Below, in pieces: positions 1-8,861 of a stretch of DNA of 64,000 nucleotides. The notes under the pieces were generated by a model. That model was not told the DNA's origin and did not search any database. It was given only the letters and a program-made list of their open reading frames with translations. Origin of the DNA: Chloroflexota bacterium (GTDB lineage: Bacteria; Chloroflexota; Limnocylindria; Limnocylindrales; CSP1-4). The stretch spans positions 20,874 through 84,873 of the forward strand of contig SCUO01000074.1 in NCBI GenBank assembly GCA_004297395.1, in the 5' to 3' direction. Within the stretch, counting starts at the first letter, position 1; every line of letters begins with the position of its first letter. Position numbers and translations under genes: made by a program.

Positions 1-125
1 CCCACACCTCGTGGTCCAGCGCCCGCGTCCTCGATCGGAGCATCGAGCTGTTCTGCGACAACCTCCGCCGTTACGCAGCGGGCCAGCCCCTCCGCAACGT
101 CGTCGACCCCGGCGCGGGGTACTGA
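1..125 (+). CDS. C-terminal fragment of a D-2-hydroxyacid dehydrogenase family protein (5' end outside window)
   Basis: Reading frame 3 is open from the window edge to a TGA at 123-125 and gives about 40 residues beginning HTSW and ending NVVDPGAGY. This is the usual tail of NAD-dependent D-2-hydroxyacid dehydrogenases (SerA/LdhD-like family): a PHxSWxS-like segment carrying the catalytic-histidine neighbourhood, a helix with N/D-N-L, then a G-x-P-L-x-N-V-V-D ending. The substrate cannot be told from this fragment. A small hairpin follows the stop. The fragment is too short for a standalone ORF call but is the only reading that makes sense of the first 125 bases. Confidence 0.7.
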   Translation, partial: HTSWSSARVLDRSIELFCDNLRRYAAGQPLRNVVDPGAGY

Positions 126-153
126 CGATCGCTCGCGACCGGATCCGAAACGT

Positions 154-182
154 CACGCCACGCGATCCGGCGTGAGTCTTTG
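154..182 (+). terminator. possible weak terminator hairpin after the dehydrogenase
   Basis: A 6-bp perfect stem, CACGCC at 154-159 and GGCGTG at 169-174, is followed by a short T-containing stretch (agtcttt). The T-tract is weak, so the call is tentative. Confidence 0.3.
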
Positions 183-285
183 ACAGCGCTGCAACCCCTG
201 GGACCCTCCGCCTGGAGCGCGGCGAGTTCGTCCATAGCAACATTGGCGTCTGACCTTGTCGTTCCAAAGCCGAGAGGTTCGACCA

Positions 286-825
286 ATGACGCGACTGCGC
301 CCTAGCCTTTCCTTCACCCTGATCGCGGTTCTGGCCGTGGCGGGCTGCACGACACCGGCGGCTTCAGCGACGCTCGCGCCCGGAGCCTCGGGGAGCGCGG
401 CGCCAACCGCGCCCGTAGCCTCGCCCGGCCTCACGATCGACCTGACGGGACTGGATGTCTGCTCGCTCCTGGACGAGGGGGCGGTCCGGGCGCTGACCGG
501 GTGGCCGGCGGACGTTGGGATCACGAGCGACGCCGGCGGACCCAACCCGGTCAAGTGCTTCTGGGGCGCAACCCAGGCGGGTGTCCCTGGGTACGTGGAG
601 ATCGCGATCGGCCGGACGACGGGTCTACCGCCCCATTCTGACTGCTCGATCGTCCCCGTGACTGACATCGGGACCGAGGCCCAGATGGCGACCTGTCCCG
701 GCGACAACATCTTCGTCGAAGCCTTCGAAGGCGGCGTGCTCTTCTCGCTCCAGGTCCAGTCGAAGACACCCGGCGACCTGGCCGCGGTTCTGATGAGCGT
801 CCTGAACGCGGTCACATCAAGGTGA
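286..825 (+). CDS. predicted secreted lipoprotein, DUF3558-like
   Basis: A 179-residue protein with a lipoprotein signal peptide: Arg-containing start, hydrophobic stretch at residues 8-19 and a lipobox VAGC with the lipidated Cys at 21. After a Thr/Ala/Pro-rich linker (about 22-50) comes a single globular domain with four cysteines (CSLL, CFWG, CSIV, CPGD). The pattern of a Cys-x-Leu-Leu motif followed by a Cys-x-Trp resembles actinobacterial DUF3558-type lipoproteins of unknown function; this is by memory of the pattern only. A TTG at 256 is in frame, but the ATG at 286 is chosen because GAGAGG at 272-277 sits at the right distance and the signal peptide starts there. It appears monocistronic. 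Confidence 0.7.
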   Translation: MTRLRPSLSFTLIAVLAVAGCTTPAASATLAPGASGSAAPTAPVASPGLTIDLTGLDVCSLLDEGAVRALTGWPADVGITSDAGGPNPVKCFWGATQAGVPGYVEIAIGRTTGLPPHSDCSIVPVTDIGTEAQMATCPGDNIFVEAFEGGVLFSLQVQSKTPGDLAAVLMSVLNAVTSR

Positions 826-994
826 GCGCGGACACGAGGCCGCAGGGCCGGGATGGGAAGGTGTCGTCGCGCGAGCCGTGAGCCGACGCTCCAGGTCATC
901 CGAATACGGTCGGCGGACCCTGGACACAGCGGAGGCATGGTGAGCGGGCGTGCCGGAGCGGCCCCGGCATCCCTGTGTCACGATTCGCGGCGAG

Positions 995-2098
995 ATGCAG
1001 ATTGCGATCGTGGGTCTGGCCGGGAGTGGCAAGACGACCGTCTTCAACACGCTCACCCGAGGTCATGCGGAGACCGGCGGGTTCGGCGGCCTGACCCTAA
1101 ATGTCGGCGTGGTCAAAGTGCCCGACGAGCGCCTCGACAAGCTGGCGGCGATCTTCAAGCCCAAGAAGATCGTCCAGGCCGATGTCACGTACGTGGACTT
1201 GCCGGCGCCGCCGGCCTCGAGCGAGGGTCACGTCGGGACGGAGGAGCTGCCGGCCGAGCACCTCGCGCGGCTGCGGGACTCGGACGCGCTGCTCCATGTC
1301 GTTCGCGCGTTCGAGGATCCGTCCGTGCCGCATCCGGACGGCGAGGTCGACCCGGCCCGCGACCTCGAGCGCCTGGACCTCGAGTTCATCCTGGCCGACC
1401 TGTCGATGGTCGACCGCCGACTGGAGCGGCTTGGCTCGTCGGGCCGCCACGGGACCCCGGCGGAACGGGAGGCCAACGAGCGGGAGGAGGTCATCCTTCG
1501 ACGGCTCAAGGAGGGACTCGACGCCGGCCGCCCGATCCGGGATCTCGGCCTCGATGCCGACGACGCCAAGGCGATCCGGGGCTTCCGGTTCCTGACCGAG
1601 AAGCCCGTCCTCGTGCTTCTCAACATCGGCGAGCGCGACATCGCGACCGCGCCCACCCTCGTCGAGCGGATCGCCGCCGCCTACGCGCATGAGCACGCCC
1701 TCGTCGAGGCCCTCTCGGCCAAGATCGAGATGGAGCTCGGCGAGCTGGAGCCGGACGAGGCCGCGGTCTTCATGGAGGAGCTCGGCATCGCCGAATCGGG
1801 GCTCGGGCGGGTGATCCACCTCTCCTACCAGCTTCTGGGCCTGATCTCGTTCCTCACCGCCGGGCCCGACGAGGTCCGGGCCTGGCCGGTGCCGGACGGG
1901 AGCTCCGCGGTGGATGCCGCGGGCGCGATCCACACCGACCTCGCGCGGGGCTTCATCCGGGCCGAAACCGTGGCCTACGAGGACCTCCTGGCGCTCGGCT
2001 CGATGGCCGAGGCGCGAAAGCACGGCCGCCTGCGTTCGGAGGGGAAGACCTACCGGGTCCGGGACGGGGACGTCCTCGAGATCCTCTTCAGCCGCTGA
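995..2098 (+). CDS. ychF: YchF/Ola1-type P-loop ATPase
   Basis: A 367-residue protein (E. coli YchF has 363). The P-loop GLAGSGKT at residues 7-14 opens the protein; the usual NKxD base-recognition motif is replaced by N-I-G-E (N210, E213), the NxxE form that gives YchF its ATP preference. The C-terminal part contains the TGS-like domain with the usual ending (EGKTYRVRDGDVLEILF). YchF binds ribosomes and has been linked to stress responses in other bacteria. The P-loop differs from the common GxPNVGKST version. ATG 995 is used rather than the upstream GTG 950 because it places the P-loop directly at the N-terminus, as in the family. The gene stands alone and runs towards a minus-strand gene. 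Confidence 0.9.
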   Translation: MQIAIVGLAGSGKTTVFNTLTRGHAETGGFGGLTLNVGVVKVPDERLDKLAAIFKPKKIVQADVTYVDLPAPPASSEGHVGTEELPAEHLARLRDSDALLHVVRAFEDPSVPHPDGEVDPARDLERLDLEFILADLSMVDRRLERLGSSGRHGTPAEREANEREEVILRRLKEGLDAGRPIRDLGLDADDAKAIRGFRFLTEKPVLVLLNIGERDIATAPTLVERIAAAYAHEHALVEALSAKIEMELGELEPDEAAVFMEELGIAESGLGRVIHLSYQLLGLISFLTAGPDEVRAWPVPDGSSAVDAAGAIHTDLARGFIRAETVAYEDLLALGSMAEARKHGRLRSEGKTYRVRDGDVLEILFSR

Positions 2099-2125
2099 CG
2101 GCGGCTCCGGTTGGGCGCGCCGGGA

Positions 2126-2479
2126 TCAGTTCAGCTGGCGGTCGGTCGGCTCGAGGTCGGCATACACGGTCGCGAAGTCGAGCGGCTCGTCGTCGATGTT
2201 CTCGGGTTCGAGGTCGGCCAGGAAGTTGTCCTCCTCGACCTTGGAGACGTTCACCGCGGCGGTGAGCCGGTCGTCGGACACGTAGACGAAGCCGTAGTCC
2301 TGCTCGAGCTCGTCGGCGATCGCCTCGACGAGGGTCTCGGATTCGTGGTTGTCCTGGATCCGGCGGCGGATCGACTGGACGACGGTGTAGAACTCCTCGG
2401 CAGCCATCTCGTCCTCGCGGAAGAGCAGGACGTCGAAGAAGACATCGTCATCGCCCTCGTGGAGCTCGTAGAAGTGCAC
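2126..2479 (-). CDS. small acidic conserved-type hypothetical protein
   Basis: A 117-residue, strongly acidic protein (many Asp/Glu, few Lys) without membrane segments, signal peptide or cysteines. The family is not recognised. Its reality is supported by a GTG start with GGAGG about 7 nt upstream (on the minus strand), coherent secondary-structure-like composition, and its isolated position between two plus-strand genes where the other frames are poor. It is convergent with ychF (27 nt apart) and divergent from the PfkB kinase gene (62 nt apart), so a short bidirectional promoter region likely serves both. Confidence 0.65.
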   Translation of the reverse strand: MHFYELHEGDDDVFFDVLLFREDEMAAEEFYTVVQSIRRRIQDNHESETLVEAIADELEQDYGFVYVSDDRLTAAVNVSKVEEDNFLADLEPENIDDEPLDFATVYADLEPTDRQLN

Positions 2480-2524
2480 GATCGCCTCCAGCGAGGGGCC
2501 GCCCGGTGCGGCCTTTCGGTCGAG

Positions 2525-2530
2525 TATAGG
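2525..2530 (+). promoter_or_regulatory. -10-like box before the PfkB kinase gene
   Basis: TATAGG lies 11 nt before the GTG start at 2542, in the only space between this gene and the divergent one. No convincing -35 box is seen. Confidence 0.35.
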
Positions 2531-2541
2531 TCGGTCGCCGC

Positions 2542-3468
2542 GTGACCCCGGGAGGCCCGAGCGCCGAGGTTGTTGGCCCCGTCGCGGCCGGGCCGGTCAT
2601 CGTCGGCTCGGCCTCGCGGGACCTGGCTGGCGACGATCCGCGGGGCTGGCGACTCGGTGGCGCCGTGACGTACGTGGGCCTGGCCCTCGCTTGCCTGGGG
2701 CTCCGGCCGCGAGTGCTCCTGGGCGGCGATGGCGCCGTGGCGATGGCCAGCGAGCTCGACCTCCTGCGATCCGCGGGCGCAGATGTTCGCGTTGTCACCC
2801 TGGAGCGGAGCCCCGTCTTCGACAATCGCGAGGTTGGTGGTGTCCGCGAGCAGCGATGCCTCGAGCCGGGCGATCCGCTGCCCGTGGCGGCGTTGCCGGC
2901 CACCTGGGCCACGGCGGGCGACTGGGTCCTCGGGCCGGTCGCGGACGAGCTGGCGGGCGAGTGGGGGAGCGTGCCGCCGCCATTCGCCCGGGTGGCGCTC
3001 GGCTGGCAGGGGCTACTCCGGCACCTGCCCCGGGGCGACGCCGTCGCTCGGCGGGCGCCGGCCCCGTCGCCCATCGTCGCCCGGGCCGACCTCGTGGTGG
3101 TGAGCCGGCTCGACCTGGCGCCCGGAACGCCGATCGCCGGCCTGGGTCCGCTGCTCCGGCCCGGGGCGGTGCTCGTCGTGACCGACGCCGCCGCCGGGGG
3201 CGAGACCTGGCGCGGGGATGGCACCACGCTGGCGTTCGAGCGGCGGTATCAAGCGATCCCGGCGGCCCGAGTCCTCGACGCGACCGGGGCCGGCGACGCC
3301 TTCCTTGCCGGCCTCGTTGCCGCGGGGATGGGTCACCCGCTGGCACCGCCCGATCGCACTGATGGCGATCTCCGGCTCGCGGCGGCCCTCGGCTCGCTGG
3401 CGGTGGAGGGGCTCGGGGTGCTCGGCCTGCCGACCGTCGCGGCGGTGGAGGAACGCCTCCTCCACTGA
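2542..3468 (+). CDS. PfkB-family carbohydrate kinase
   Basis: A 308-residue sugar or nucleoside kinase of the ribokinase fold. The N-terminal GGAVTYVGLALACLGLRP segment is the family's substrate-side Gly-Gly motif and lid; the C-terminal signature DATGAGDAFLAG contains the catalytic base Asp252 and the anion hole. The protein would transfer phosphate from ATP to a sugar-type substrate in the cytoplasm, but the sequence does not tell which one. The start is GTG, with the gene divergent from a small hypothetical gene. Its end is only 2 nt from the end of the convergent mrfB-like gene, so the two transcripts probably overlap. Confidence 0.85.
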   Translation: MTPGGPSAEVVGPVAAGPVIVGSASRDLAGDDPRGWRLGGAVTYVGLALACLGLRPRVLLGGDGAVAMASELDLLRSAGADVRVVTLERSPVFDNREVGGVREQRCLEPGDPLPVAALPATWATAGDWVLGPVADELAGEWGSVPPPFARVALGWQGLLRHLPRGDAVARRAPAPSPIVARADLVVVSRLDLAPGTPIAGLGPLLRPGAVLVVTDAAAGGETWRGDGTTLAFERRYQAIPAARVLDATGAGDAFLAGLVAAGMGHPLAPPDRTDGDLRLAAALGSLAVEGLGVLGLPTVAAVEERLLH

Positions 3469-3470
3469 GC

Positions 3471-4961
3471 TCAGGCTCGGCCGATGCTCGCGGCAACCGG
3501 CGCGACCGGCGCCTCGTCCGGGCGCCCCCCGGGTCGTGCACCCGGGGCGGTCCGTCGGGCGATGCGGCGGCGGAGCCGGAGTGTTCGGCGGACGAGGTCC
3601 CGCTCGAGGCGGGCGTCGGGCCGGCCCAGGAACCGCCGTCGCTCGACGAAGCGAAGGGCGGCCAGCGTTGCGGCCAGCGCGGCCTCGGGGTCCCGGCGAC
3701 GGTGCTCGCGGAGCTTGGCGATCTCGATCCAGGCGAGCGCCCCGAGCGTGCCGCCCGCGTCGGCGACCGCCAGCCAGGCCGTCTCCGCCTCGGCGTATCG
3801 GCCGAGCCGCCGAAGGAGGCGCGCCCGCTCGGTGGCCAGGCGCGACGGCGTCCACGCCGCGTCCATCCGGGGCGTGGCCTCGACTCGCCATGCAGCGGCC
3901 TCGCCGCCCCGCCCGTGGCGTCCCCCGAAGTCCGGTCGCCGGCGCGGTGACCACCATGGGTCGAGCTCCTCGCGGACGAGGTGCGGCTCCGGGCGGACGA
4001 CGGGGATTGGCGCCGGCGGGACGTCCCGCGGAGCCACCGGCCCGCCGGCGATCGCGGCGTCGACGCAGGCGAGGGCCTCGTCGAAACGCTGGTGGGCGCT
4101 GAAGGCACGGGCCAGCCCGGCGAGATCACCGGCCGGGGCCTCGAACCGGGCGGCCGTGTCAGCCAGGCGCTCGTCGACGTGGGCCAGCAGTCTGGCGAGG
4201 GAGCGGACATCCTCGTCGTTGTGGCGGACGATCTCGATGAGCCGGGCCGGCTCGCCGTCACGAAGGAACTGGAGGTACCGGGCCGGGATCTCCCAGCCTT
4301 CGACGTCCCGATGCCGCCGATGGCCCAGGAGCTCGATCTCCGCCGTCTGGAGGCGGGCATCCGGCATCCGGTGCCGGAAGAGGCGGCGGACCACCGGCAG
4401 CAGGTCGAGGTGGCCGGCGTGGGCCGGGGCCCCGGAGCGGGCCATCCGGTAACGAGCCACGAGCAGCGGCCAGTCGAAGCCGCGGCCGTTGTAGGTCACC
4501 AGCCACGATCCGGCCGGGATCATCGCCCGCAGGGCATCGAGGAGGGCCGGCTCGTCGGCGTGGTCCGGAAGGAGGAGTTGGGCCTGCCGAAACCGCCGGC
4601 CCTCCCACCACCCGAGCCCGACGAGGAAGGCCAGCGTCCCGGCGGCGGTGGCGAGCCCGGTTGTCTCCGTGTCCAGGCACAGGAGCGGCACGTCCGGCGG
4701 CGGCTGGCCGGGCAGCCGGGCGAGCCGCTCGCGATCGAGGGGAACGACGTCGCCCCGGCCCTCGACCCGGACGAACGAGCCGGTCGGCGTCCGGATCAGC
4801 TCGCCGTCCACCTCCGCCGCAAGTCGCTCTGCTGCCACGGTCGCGCGCCGGGTACGGTCGGCTACGGCACTCCGATCGACCTCGCCCCGGCCCGGGCCGC
4901 CCTCGGGCGAAGCGAGTCCGAGCCGGAAGTTCGCGAGCCGGCGCTCGAGGGCGACGGTCAT
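3471..4961 (-). CDS. mrfB: RNase H-fold 3'-5' exonuclease with TPR-like C-terminus (YprB/MrfB-like)
   Basis: A 496-residue protein. Residues about 85-270 form a DnaQ-like ribonuclease H fold: CLDTETTGL carries the first metal-binding D-x-E, TYNGRGFDWPLL the middle motif, and HNDEDV a late acidic motif. The C-terminal 200 residues are Ala/Arg-rich helical repeats of TPR type. In Bacillus subtilis the homologous YprB (MrfB) works with the helicase YprA (MrfA) in repair of mitomycin-type DNA damage. Here it starts 4 nt after the helicase stop, so the two are one transcription unit. ATG 4961 is chosen; the frame stays open upstream, but only inside the helicase gene. The MrfB name rests on fold, order and partner. 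Confidence 0.8.
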   Translation of the reverse strand: MTVALERRLANFRLGLASPEGGPGRGEVDRSAVADRTRRATVAAERLAAEVDGELIRTPTGSFVRVEGRGDVVPLDRERLARLPGQPPPDVPLLCLDTETTGLATAAGTLAFLVGLGWWEGRRFRQAQLLLPDHADEPALLDALRAMIPAGSWLVTYNGRGFDWPLLVARYRMARSGAPAHAGHLDLLPVVRRLFRHRMPDARLQTAEIELLGHRRHRDVEGWEIPARYLQFLRDGEPARLIEIVRHNDEDVRSLARLLAHVDERLADTAARFEAPAGDLAGLARAFSAHQRFDEALACVDAAIAGGPVAPRDVPPAPIPVVRPEPHLVREELDPWWSPRRRPDFGGRHGRGGEAAAWRVEATPRMDAAWTPSRLATERARLLRRLGRYAEAETAWLAVADAGGTLGALAWIEIAKLREHRRRDPEAALAATLAALRFVERRRFLGRPDARLERDLVRRTLRLRRRIARRTAPGARPGGRPDEAPVAPVAASIGRA

Positions 4962-4965
4962 CGGC

Positions 4966-7311
4966 TCAGGCCACCCGGGCCTCGGCGGCCGGCATCGACG
5001 AACCGGGTGCCGCCGCCGCACCGAGGGTTCGCAGCAGCCGGAGCGCGAGGGCCTTGGCGTCGACCTCGGGATCGAGTCGCGGTCCCGTGCAGGCCGGGCA
5101 GCCACTGTCGCAGGGGCAGGCCTCGACCAGCCCGGCCGCACCCACGACCAGCTCGTCATGGCGGGCCCAGAGCCGCTCCGACAGGCCGACCCCGCCGGGC
5201 ATCGCCTCGTACAGGTAGATCGTGGGCGATTCCTGGTGGGGCGAGCGGACCTGGCTGACGAGCCCGAGATCCCGGGGATCGACCATGAGCAGGACGGCCG
5301 CCACGGCCTGGAGCGCCCGCCCCGCCCCGACCAGCGCGACGTCCAGGTCATCGCGTCGCCAGGCGTCGCGACCGCGATCGGGGCCGGTCGCGACATCGGC
5401 CGTCACCCAGTACGCGGTCGTCTGGAGCTCCAGCTCGGGCAGGTCGATGGGACCCCAGCCGACGTTCTCGTCCGTCCCGAACTTCAGCTTCTTGAAGAGC
5501 GTCACCAGGCTCGCGACCATGACCTCGCCATGGACCCGCCGGCCGCCCGTGGCCGGCGCCTCGGCGAAGACGTCGAGCGGTTTGAGCGTCACCGCCCGGT
5601 TGGCATACGTGTAGTGGTCGACATCGACCTTGTGGACGTAGGCCTTGCGCTCGTGCCACTCGAGCCGGTCGACGTAGTACTGCACCGATTCGTGGATGTA
5701 GATCGCCCGCTCGTGGACGAGGACCTGGGCCGAGAAGAGATCCACCTCGCCGAGGACCCGCGGCCGGTTCGGCGTCGTGTCGATGATCACGACGTTCTCC
5801 GGGGCCGCCGCCCGGAGGCTGACCTCCGAGGCCGGGAAGTTCTCGGAGCTCCAGTACCAGCGGCCGTCCCCGGCCTGGCGGACGTGGCCCTCCTCGCCGA
5901 GGAAGGCGAGGAGATCGTCGGCCGGGGCCGGCCCGAAGACCTCGCCCGGCTCGAAGGGCATCTCGAACGTCGCGCAGCGAAGGTGGGCCAGCAGGACGTG
6001 GAGGTTGTCCGGATCGCAGCGGGCCTCCTCGGGCGAGCGCTCGAGGAGGAACTCGGGATGGTGGATCACGTACTGGTCGACGGGCGAGGCCGAGGCGACG
6101 AGAATCCCGACCGACGGGTCGAGCCGCCGACCCGCCCGCCCCAGCTGCTGCCAGGTGCCCGCGACCGAGCCCGGGTACCCCGCCAGGACCGAGACGTCGA
6201 GCGAGCCGATGTCCACGCCCAGCTCGAGAGCGTTCGTCGAGACGACGCCGAGGATCTCGCCGTCGCGAAGGCCCCGCTCGATGGAGCGGCGCTCGGTGGG
6301 CAGGTAGCCGCCCCGGTAGCCGCGGATCCGTGACCGCGGCCCGAGGTGCTCGCGGAGCGATTCGCGCAGCCCCGTCAGGAGGATCTCGACGGCGACCCGG
6401 GCCTTGCCGAAGACGATCGTCTGGCGGCCGGCGCGGATGAACGGCAGGGCCCAGCGCTGAGCATGCGAGAGCGCGGACGCCCGCGCCCCGGTCGCGACGT
6501 CCAGGATCGGCGGGTTGACGAGCAGGACGTGGCGTTCGCCACGCGGGGCGCCGTTGCGGTTGACGAGGCGGGCCGGCCGCCCGGTGAGCTGCGCGGCGAG
6601 CTCGGCCGGGTTCCCGATCGTGGCCGAGGCGCAGACGATGACCGGGTTCGAGCCGTAGTGGCGGCACAGCCGAAGGAGCCGCCGGAGGACGTTCGCGACG
6701 TGGCTCCCGAACACGCCCCGGTACGTGTGAAGCTCGTCGATGACGATGACCCGGACCTGCTCGAAGAGCTGGAACCACTTCGTGTGATGCGGCAGGATCG
6801 CCGAGTGGAGCATGTCCGGGTTCGTGACGACGACCTGGCCGGCGGTCCGGATCGCCGAGCGGATGGGCGCCGGGGTGTCCCCGTCATAGGTCGCCACGGC
6901 GATCTGGAGCGAGCTGGCCAGCGCCTGGCCGGCGAACTCCGCGACCTGGTCCTGGCCGAGGGCCTTGGTGGGGAAGAGGAACAGGGCCCGGGCAGAAGGG
7001 TCGTCGGCCAGCGCCTGGAGGACCGGCAGCGTGTAGCACAGCGTCTTGCCCGAGGCCGTCGGGGTCACGACGACGACGTCCTCGCCGGCATGGACGGCCT
7101 CGATCGCCTCGGCCTGGTGTCGATAGAGGCTCTCGATGCCCCGGCTCCGAAGCCCGCCCACGATCCGCGCGTCGAGCCAGTCCGGGAACGGCACGCTGTC
7201 TGCGGGTCGTTCCGGCAGGACCTCGTGATGGACGACCGCCGATCGCAGCGACGGCTCCTCGAGAAGCCTCGACAGGACGGCGGCCGTGGTGGCGGGGGCA
7301 TAGGTGCGCAT
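4966..7311 (-). CDS. mrfA: superfamily 2 DEAD/H-type helicase with DUF1998-like Zn region (YprA/MrfA-like)
   Basis: A 781-residue ATP-dependent helicase. Motif I is TPTASGKT (about residues 75-82), motif II reads DELH, and motif VI is QQLGRAGRR. The C-terminal part holds a cysteine cluster, CPCDSGCPAC, as in the DUF1998 domain of YprA/Hrq1-like helicases, where four Cys bind zinc. Known MrfA is a 3'-5' DNA helicase for crosslink or adduct repair, acting with MrfB, which is encoded directly downstream. ATG 7311 is supported by GGGAG 8 nt upstream on the minus strand; an upstream in-frame start at 7410 lies in the promoter region of the divergent gene. Confidence 0.88.
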   Translation of the reverse strand: MRTYAPATTAAVLSRLLEEPSLRSAVVHHEVLPERPADSVPFPDWLDARIVGGLRSRGIESLYRHQAEAIEAVHAGEDVVVVTPTASGKTLCYTLPVLQALADDPSARALFLFPTKALGQDQVAEFAGQALASSLQIAVATYDGDTPAPIRSAIRTAGQVVVTNPDMLHSAILPHHTKWFQLFEQVRVIVIDELHTYRGVFGSHVANVLRRLLRLCRHYGSNPVIVCASATIGNPAELAAQLTGRPARLVNRNGAPRGERHVLLVNPPILDVATGARASALSHAQRWALPFIRAGRQTIVFGKARVAVEILLTGLRESLREHLGPRSRIRGYRGGYLPTERRSIERGLRDGEILGVVSTNALELGVDIGSLDVSVLAGYPGSVAGTWQQLGRAGRRLDPSVGILVASASPVDQYVIHHPEFLLERSPEEARCDPDNLHVLLAHLRCATFEMPFEPGEVFGPAPADDLLAFLGEEGHVRQAGDGRWYWSSENFPASEVSLRAAAPENVVIIDTTPNRPRVLGEVDLFSAQVLVHERAIYIHESVQYYVDRLEWHERKAYVHKVDVDHYTYANRAVTLKPLDVFAEAPATGGRRVHGEVMVASLVTLFKKLKFGTDENVGWGPIDLPELELQTTAYWVTADVATGPDRGRDAWRRDDLDVALVGAGRALQAVAAVLLMVDPRDLGLVSQVRSPHQESPTIYLYEAMPGGVGLSERLWARHDELVVGAAGLVEACPCDSGCPACTGPRLDPEVDAKALALRLLRTLGAAAAPGSSMPAAEARVA

Positions 7312-7424
7312 GACGTCGGCTCCCAGGCTCAATACAGAACGTCCGTTCGATTGACGGCAGCATAGCCGAGCCTGCAACCGCGGCGTGCCACCTCGTGTGG
7401 CACACGGCACAGGTCAGACGGCGG

Positions 7425-7454
7425 TTGACACACCGGTAACAACGTAGCTACGCT
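7425..7454 (+). promoter_or_regulatory. sigma-70-type promoter of the ftsB-like gene, leaderless
   Basis: TTGACA at 7425-7430 and TACGCT at 7449-7454 are 18 nt apart. The ATG at 7462 begins 7 nt after the -10 box, so the predicted transcript starts at or within 1-2 nt of the start codon. This is the only promoter in the window with a consensus -35. Confidence 0.65.
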
Positions 7455-7461
7455 CGGCGCC

Positions 7462-8124
7462 ATGCCAGACGCAGACGCTCGGGAGCCGCTCGAGGGGACG
7501 CCCGCTTCGGCGCCCGCGCCCGCGACGCCGGGGCCCGCGACCTCGCCACGGGAATCCCGCTCCGGCGCGTCCGGAAGCGGGCCGGCGCGCGATCTCGCGG
7601 CGGTCCCGTCGTTCCTCCGGAGCCGGCTCGGCCGCGGCGGCGCGGCGACGGAGGGATCCACGCCGATCGTCCCGCGCCCGCCTGCCTCGACCAGTCCGGA
7701 GGCGCCCCTTGTCCAGAGCGTCGCCGCGCTGCCGATGATCAGCATCGCGCCCCGCCGGGTCATCATCGTCGGGGCGACGATCCTGCTGGCCTGGCTCATC
7801 GTGTCCTTCGGACGCCAGGTTGCCGAGGCCTCGGCCTCGTCCACCCGGGCCGAGGAGCTCCGGGCCGCCAACGCGGCCCTGGCCGCGGAGGTCGCCGCGA
7901 TGGAGCTCGAGCTCCAGGTCATCCAGGACCACCGCTACATCAGCCAGGCCGCCCGAGCCTTCCGCCTGGGCACACCAGGCGAGATCCCGTTCGCCCTCGA
8001 GGCGGACGCGCCGCCGCTCGCCGCCGACGCGCCCGGTTCGGCCGCGAACCGGCTCGGCGCGGAGACGGCATCGATGAGCCCGCTCGAGCGCTGGCTCGAC
8101 CTCCTCTTCGGGCCCGGCGACTGA
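7462..8124 (+). CDS. FtsB/DivIC-family septum formation protein
   Basis: A 220-residue single-pass membrane protein. Residues 1-95 are a Pro/Ala/Ser-rich cytoplasmic tail, 99-117 one transmembrane helix, 126-155 a coiled coil (EELRAANAALAAEVAAMELE), followed by the short extracytoplasmic ending RLGTPGEIPF typical of FtsB/DivIC proteins. These bind FtsL and FtsQ and help activate septal peptidoglycan synthesis. The long N-terminal tail is an addition compared with E. coli FtsB (about 100 residues). It stands alone, divergent from mrfA, behind a good promoter. No RBS is seen, which fits a leaderless start. Confidence 0.78.
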   Translation: MPDADAREPLEGTPASAPAPATPGPATSPRESRSGASGSGPARDLAAVPSFLRSRLGRGGAATEGSTPIVPRPPASTSPEAPLVQSVAALPMISIAPRRVIIVGATILLAWLIVSFGRQVAEASASSTRAEELRAANAALAAEVAAMELELQVIQDHRYISQAARAFRLGTPGEIPFALEADAPPLAADAPGSAANRLGAETASMSPLERWLDLLFGPGD

Positions 8125-8196
8125 CCGACGGGCGCGGACGCGCCCGGCCCAACCGACGAACATTCGATCGCCGTCCGACGCGGCCCGCGGCGGAGG

Positions 8197-8202
8197 TATC
8201 CT
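8197..8202 (+). promoter_or_regulatory. -10-like box of the flotillin operon
   Basis: TATCCT lies about 70 nt before the GTG start at 8272 in the 147-nt gap after the ftsB-like gene. No good -35 is visible. Confidence 0.35.
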
Positions 8203-8271
8203 GACCACGCCGGCCAGCCGACCGCCTGTGGCGGCTGATCGTCCCGCGCCGTCGCGAGAGGGAGTCAGCGC

Positions 8272-8832
8272 GTGCCCACGATCACGATCCCGATCGAGGA
8301 CCTCGTCTTCGTCCTCGCCACGCTCGTCGGCGCCGGCCTGCTCCTCGTCACCGTCCTGGTCGACGACATCCTTGGCGGGATCCTGGACTCCTTCAATGTC
8401 GGCTTCGACATCGGCGGTGTGTCGCTCATGCCACCGCTCCTTGCCTTCATCGCCATGTTCGGCGTCGGCGGACTGTTCGCGACCCAGGTCTTCGACATCC
8501 ACGGCGGTCAGGCGGCCCTCGTCGGGGTCGGCTTCGGGGGCGTCGGCTTTGGCGTGGCCTACGGCATGTTCCGGGCCCTCCGACGCGCCGAGGGGACCCG
8601 GCCGTTCTCCGTGACCGACCTCGTCGGCCATGAGGCCTCGGTGAGCGTCGCCATCCCGGCCGGGCGCCTCGGTACCGTCTACGTCCGGGCCGAGGGCCAG
8701 ACCCACGAGATCGCGGCGACGGCCGCGATCGACATCGTCGCCGGCACCGCCGTCCGGATCACCGGCGTCGCCGGCACCGGTCTCGTCGTCGAGCCGCTCG
8801 CCACGCCCGCCAGCACGTCATCGGCAACCTGA
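8272..8832 (+). CDS. NfeD/YuaF-like membrane protein, flotillin partner
   Basis: A 186-residue protein with three hydrophobic segments in the first 105 residues (about 7-27, 46-68, 78-99), then a soluble beta-rich C-terminal domain (about 112-175) of the OB-fold type found in NfeD and YuaF. In Bacillus, YuaF is co-expressed with the flotillin YuaG/FloT and both affect membrane organisation. Here the flotillin gene follows after 29 nt. It lacks the ClpP-like protease domain of long NfeD proteins, unlike the second NfeD gene in this window at 21178. The start is GTG at 8272, with no strong RBS. Confidence 0.75.
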   Translation: MPTITIPIEDLVFVLATLVGAGLLLVTVLVDDILGGILDSFNVGFDIGGVSLMPPLLAFIAMFGVGGLFATQVFDIHGGQAALVGVGFGGVGFGVAYGMFRALRRAEGTRPFSVTDLVGHEASVSVAIPAGRLGTVYVRAEGQTHEIAATAAIDIVAGTAVRITGVAGTGLVVEPLATPASTSSAT

Positions 8833-8861
8833 GATCGATCGCCACCTGAGGGAGAGGAACC

